Positions 5,465 to 7,048 of a stretch of DNA of 7,048 nt are shown here, piece after piece. The DNA is from Erysipelotrichaceae bacterium (GTDB lineage: Bacteria; Bacillota_I; Bacilli_A; RFN20; CAG-826). The stretch spans positions 1 to 7,048 of the forward strand of contig JAAYDH010000071.1 of NCBI GenBank assembly GCA_012729405.1, in the 5' to 3' direction. Numbering within the stretch: position 1 is the stretch's first letter; every line of letters starts with the position of its first letter. A program made the position numbers and the translations under genes. The notes under the pieces were generated by a model that saw only the letters and a program-made list of their open reading frames with translations, did not search any database and was not told the DNA's origin.

Positions 5465-5551
5465 TGGTGCCCGGGACCGGAATTGAACCGGTATGGTATC
5501 GCTACCGCAGGATTTTAAGTCCTGTGCGTCTACCTGTTCCGCCACCTGGGC
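5465..5551 (-). tRNA. tRNA-Leu (anticodon UAA)
   Basis: A class II tRNA with a long variable arm (GGTAGCGATACC) and encoded CCA. The anticodon stem CAGGA/TCCTG carries loop CTTAAAA, giving UAA, which reads UUA and UUG. The T arm is ACCGG/CCGGT. The acceptor stem GCCCAGG/CCCGGGC contains an A5-C68 mismatch and six standard pairs. It is the last gene of the tRNA operon, 5 bp from tRNA-Lys. Confidence 0.97.
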
Positions 5552-5556
5552 AGAAA

Positions 5557-5632
5557 TGGTCACTCTCTGGAGATTCGAACTCCAGACCCCTTGATTAAAA
5601 GTCAAGTGCTCTACCGACTGAGCTAGAGAGTG
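5557..5632 (-). tRNA. tRNA-Lys (anticodon UUU)
   Basis: A full cloverleaf: acceptor CACTCTC/GAGAGTG, anticodon stem CTTGA/TCAAG with loop CTTTTAA (UUU), T arm TGGAG/CTCCA, discriminator A and encoded CCA. The first pair is C1-G72 where most bacterial tRNA-Lys have G1-C72. It lies 3 bp after tRNA-Gln(UUG). Confidence 0.97.
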
Positions 5633-5635
5633 AGA

Positions 5636-5711
5636 TGGCTGGGGTGGCTGGGATCGAACCAGCGAGATGACAGAGTCAAAGTCTGTTGCCTTACCGCTTG
5701 GCTACACCCCA
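5636..5711 (-). tRNA. tRNA-Gln (anticodon UUG)
   Basis: A full cloverleaf: acceptor TGGGGTG/CACCCCA, anticodon stem ACAGA/TCTGT with loop CTTTGAC (UUG), T arm GCTGG/CCAGC, discriminator G and encoded CCA. The variable loop has 6 nt (CATCTC), one more than in the CUG isoacceptor at 126-200. It reads CAA and, by wobble, CAG, so it is the essential Gln tRNA. It lies 7 bp after tRNA-Tyr. Confidence 0.97.
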
Positions 5712-5718
5712 ACAAAGT

Positions 5719-5802
5719 TGGTGGGAGGGGGCAGATTCGAACTGCCGAACCCGAAGGAACAGATTTACAGTCTGCCGCGTTTAGCCTCTTCGCTACCCTC
5801 CC
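5719..5802 (-). tRNA. tRNA-Tyr (anticodon GUA)
   Basis: A class II tRNA with a long variable arm closed by a TTCG loop, as usual for bacterial tRNA-Tyr. The acceptor is GGGAGGG/CCCTCCC, the anticodon loop CTGTAAA (GUA), the T arm GGCAG/CTGCC, the discriminator A, and CCA is encoded. It lies 12 bp after tRNA-Val. Confidence 0.97.
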
Positions 5803-5814
5803 GTTAAGACCTAC

Positions 5815-5890
5815 TGGTGGATGCTGAGGGGCTTGAACCCCCGACCTCCGCCGTGTAAAGGCGATGCTCTCCCAGCTGAGCTAAGCATCC
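5815..5890 (-). tRNA. tRNA-Val (anticodon UAC)
   Basis: First gene of the tRNA operon. Acceptor GGATGCT/AGCATCC, anticodon stem TCGCC/GGCGG with loop TTTACAC (UAC), T arm GGGGG/CCCTC with one G-U pair, discriminator A and encoded CCA. The mature 5' end lies about 18 nt after the predicted transcription start. Confidence 0.97.
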
Positions 5891-5914
5891 GCATTACGGA
5901 ACATGCGCTTAAAT

Positions 5915-5944
5915 AATATATCACTTGATATATAAGCAAGTCAA
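5915..5944 (-). promoter_or_regulatory. Sigma-A-type promoter of the tRNA operon
   Basis: On the minus strand a -35 box TTGACT (5944-5939) is separated by 18 bp from a -10 box TATATT (5920-5915), both five of six to consensus. The predicted start is near 5908, leaving a short leader before tRNA-Val. No second promoter is visible between the five tRNA genes. Confidence 0.82.
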
Positions 5945-5946
5945 CG

Positions 5947-5977
5947 AAAAAAATCGCCCTTTCGAGGCGACTTTTTT
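5947..5977 (-). terminator. pgi terminator, with bidirectional symmetry
   Basis: On the minus strand TCGCC (5970-5966) pairs with GGCGA (5958-5954), followed by seven Ts (5953-5947). The other side has a six-T run on the plus strand (5972-5977), so the element could work in both directions. It begins 19 bp after the pgi stop and lies immediately before the -35 box of the tRNA promoter. Confidence 0.85.
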
Positions 5978-5995
5978 GGTGTTTTAAACTAAAGT

Positions 5996-7048
5996 TTAGT
6001 ATCCTTTTTTCCCGAGCAAATGGAACATATTTTTCTTATATATCTCCACGCCCGGTTGGTTAAATGGGTTTATTTCTAATAAATAAGCACTCATCGCACA
6101 GGCTCTCATGAAGAAGTAGAAGAGGTGGCCGAGAGTGAATGGAGTGAGCTCATCAAGGGTAATCACATTGCACGGAACTCCGCCTTCTTCGACGTGGGCT
6201 TTTAAGGTTCCTTCGAAGGCTTTTTGATTCACAAATGCGAGATTTTTGCCGACTAGATAATTCAGTCCGTCGAGGTCTTCCTCATCATATGGAATGGCGA
6301 TGTCAGCTTGGGGCTTTGTGACATTGAGAATTGTTTCAAACAAGAGAGGGGTTCCGTCTTGGATGAATTGACCGAGCGAATGTAAATCAGTGGAGAATGT
6401 CGCGCTAGCGGGGAACAAACCTTTCTTTTCTTTGCCTTCGGATTCTCCGAATAATTGTTTTAACCATTCGGAAATTTGACTCATTTGGGGTTCGTATGTG
6501 ACATACATTTCCACAAGTTTTTCGTGACGGTAGAGATAATCTCTTGCGACAGCATATAGGTAGCAAGGGTTCTTATCAAGATTTCCATGGGAGTATTCTT
6601 GGCGGGCAGCCAGCGCGCCATCCATAAAGGCTTGTATATCCACTCCTGCACAGGCAAGCGGAAATAGTCCGACGGCGGTGAAGACACTGTATCTTCCTCC
6701 GATGTCATCGGGGAGAACATATGTGGCATAACCTTCCTGATTACAAAGTGTTTTGAGAGCGCCACGGGATTTATCGGTGGTGGCAAAGATAGCTTTTCGA
6801 GTCTTGTCTTTTCCGACCTGTTTTTCGAGTAATTCTTTAAGTAGGCGGAAAGAGATGGAGGTTTCAGTCGTGGTTCCGCTCTTACTGATGACGTTAATGG
6901 CAAAATTTTTGCCTTTGAGATATTCCATTACCTGGGCGACATAATTTGGTGAGAACGTCTGACCCATGAAGATAATTTCCAGTTTATTTTTGTTTTTCAA
7001 ACCTTGAAGAGCTTCTAAGGCAGCACGAGCTCCGAGATAACTACCTCC
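5996..7048 (-). CDS. pgi: Glucose-6-phosphate isomerase, N-terminus beyond the window
   Basis: The frame is open from the right edge and gives the last 350 residues of a protein usually about 440-450 long, so roughly the first 90 are missing. The visible part begins GGSYLGARAALEAL, which is a Pgi hallmark. It continues with SGTTTET (phosphosugar contact), GGRYSVFTAVGL (signature 1), QLFGESEGKEKKG with the catalytic Glu, TFSTDLHSLGQFIQDG with the catalytic His, and FNQPGVEIYKKNMF (signature 2 with the conserved Lys). The enzyme interconverts glucose 6-phosphate and fructose 6-phosphate in the cytoplasm. An internal TTG at 7000 is not the start, because conserved family sequence extends upstream of it. 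The gene ends at a clear terminator, so it is the last of its transcript. Confidence 0.97.
   Translation of the reverse strand, partial: GGSYLGARAALEALQGLKNKNKLEIIFMGQTFSPNYVAQVMEYLKGKNFAINVISKSGTTTETSISFRLLKELLEKQVGKDKTRKAIFATTDKSRGALKTLCNQEGYATYVLPDDIGGRYSVFTAVGLFPLACAGVDIQAFMDGALAARQEYSHGNLDKNPCYLYAVARDYLYRHEKLVEMYVTYEPQMSQISEWLKQLFGESEGKEKKGLFPASATFSTDLHSLGQFIQDGTPLLFETILNVTKPQADIAIPYDEEDLDGLNYLVGKNLAFVNQKAFEGTLKAHVEEGGVPCNVITLDELTPFTLGHLFYFFMRACAMSAYLLEINPFNQPGVEIYKKNMFHLLGKKGY

Noticed and set aside
5375..5605. Minus-strand open frame over tRNA-Leu and tRNA-Lys
   Set aside because: It reads straight through two confident tRNA genes and the operon terminator.
5630..5827. Plus-strand open frame of 65 codons over the tRNA cluster
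   Set aside because: It is antisense to tRNA-Gln, tRNA-Tyr and part of tRNA-Val, and its repeat of the GLN-like peptide only reflects the two near-identical Gln tRNAs.

Overview
This window looks like chromosomal DNA of a low-GC Gram-positive-type bacterium (Bacillota or a Mollicutes-related lineage). The evidence is AT-rich coding sequence, strong GGAGG-type ribosome binding sites inside the operon, a dense Val-Tyr-Gln-Lys-Leu tRNA cluster with CCA encoded in every gene, a Bacillota-type glucose-6-phosphate isomerase and a stand-alone NifU C-terminal-domain protein. All seven complete reading-frame ends are TAA or TAG and all four Trp codons in intact genes are TGG, so nothing requires a code other than the standard bacterial one. 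I cannot name a genus.

Layout: positions 1-30 hold the first ten codons of a minus-strand gene that runs off the left edge. Positions 82-444 (minus) carry a NifU-domain Fe-S protein followed after 7 bp by tRNA-Gln(CUG) and a terminator, so the tRNA probably rides on the nifU transcript. A divergent gene at 522-932 encodes a small protein of unknown function, possibly PH-fold, with its own terminator. Positions 994-4027 are a compact three-gene redox operon: a GlpA/LhgO-type FAD dehydrogenase with a BFD-like [2Fe-2S] tail, a two-dinucleotide-domain FAD/NAD(P) oxidoreductase, and a four-cysteine DUF1667 protein. The gaps are 1 and 3 nt. This module most likely oxidises glycerol 3-phosphate or a related hydroxy-acid and passes electrons through Fe-S centres between the flavin subunits. 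Its last codon overlaps, tail to tail, the stop codon of a minus-strand LicA/choline-kinase-like gene (4024-4884).

Positions 4885-5464 hold no intact gene but contain the decayed remains of a minus-strand membrane-protein gene (about 4972-5340). Positions 5465-5890 are the five-tRNA operon on the minus strand, with a good sigma-A-type promoter upstream (5915-5944) and a terminator downstream (5409-5427). Positions 5996-7048 are the C-terminal 350 residues of pgi, which enters from the right edge and ends at a bidirectional-looking terminator beside the tRNA promoter.

Functionally the window is mostly housekeeping: tRNA supply, Fe-S assembly and glycolysis. A glycerolipid theme (possible G3P oxidation plus a choline-kinase-like enzyme) runs through the middle. 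The least understood parts are the three-component oxidoreductase, the small putative PH-fold protein and the pseudogene. I did not find a clearly new defence, mobile or RNA system.
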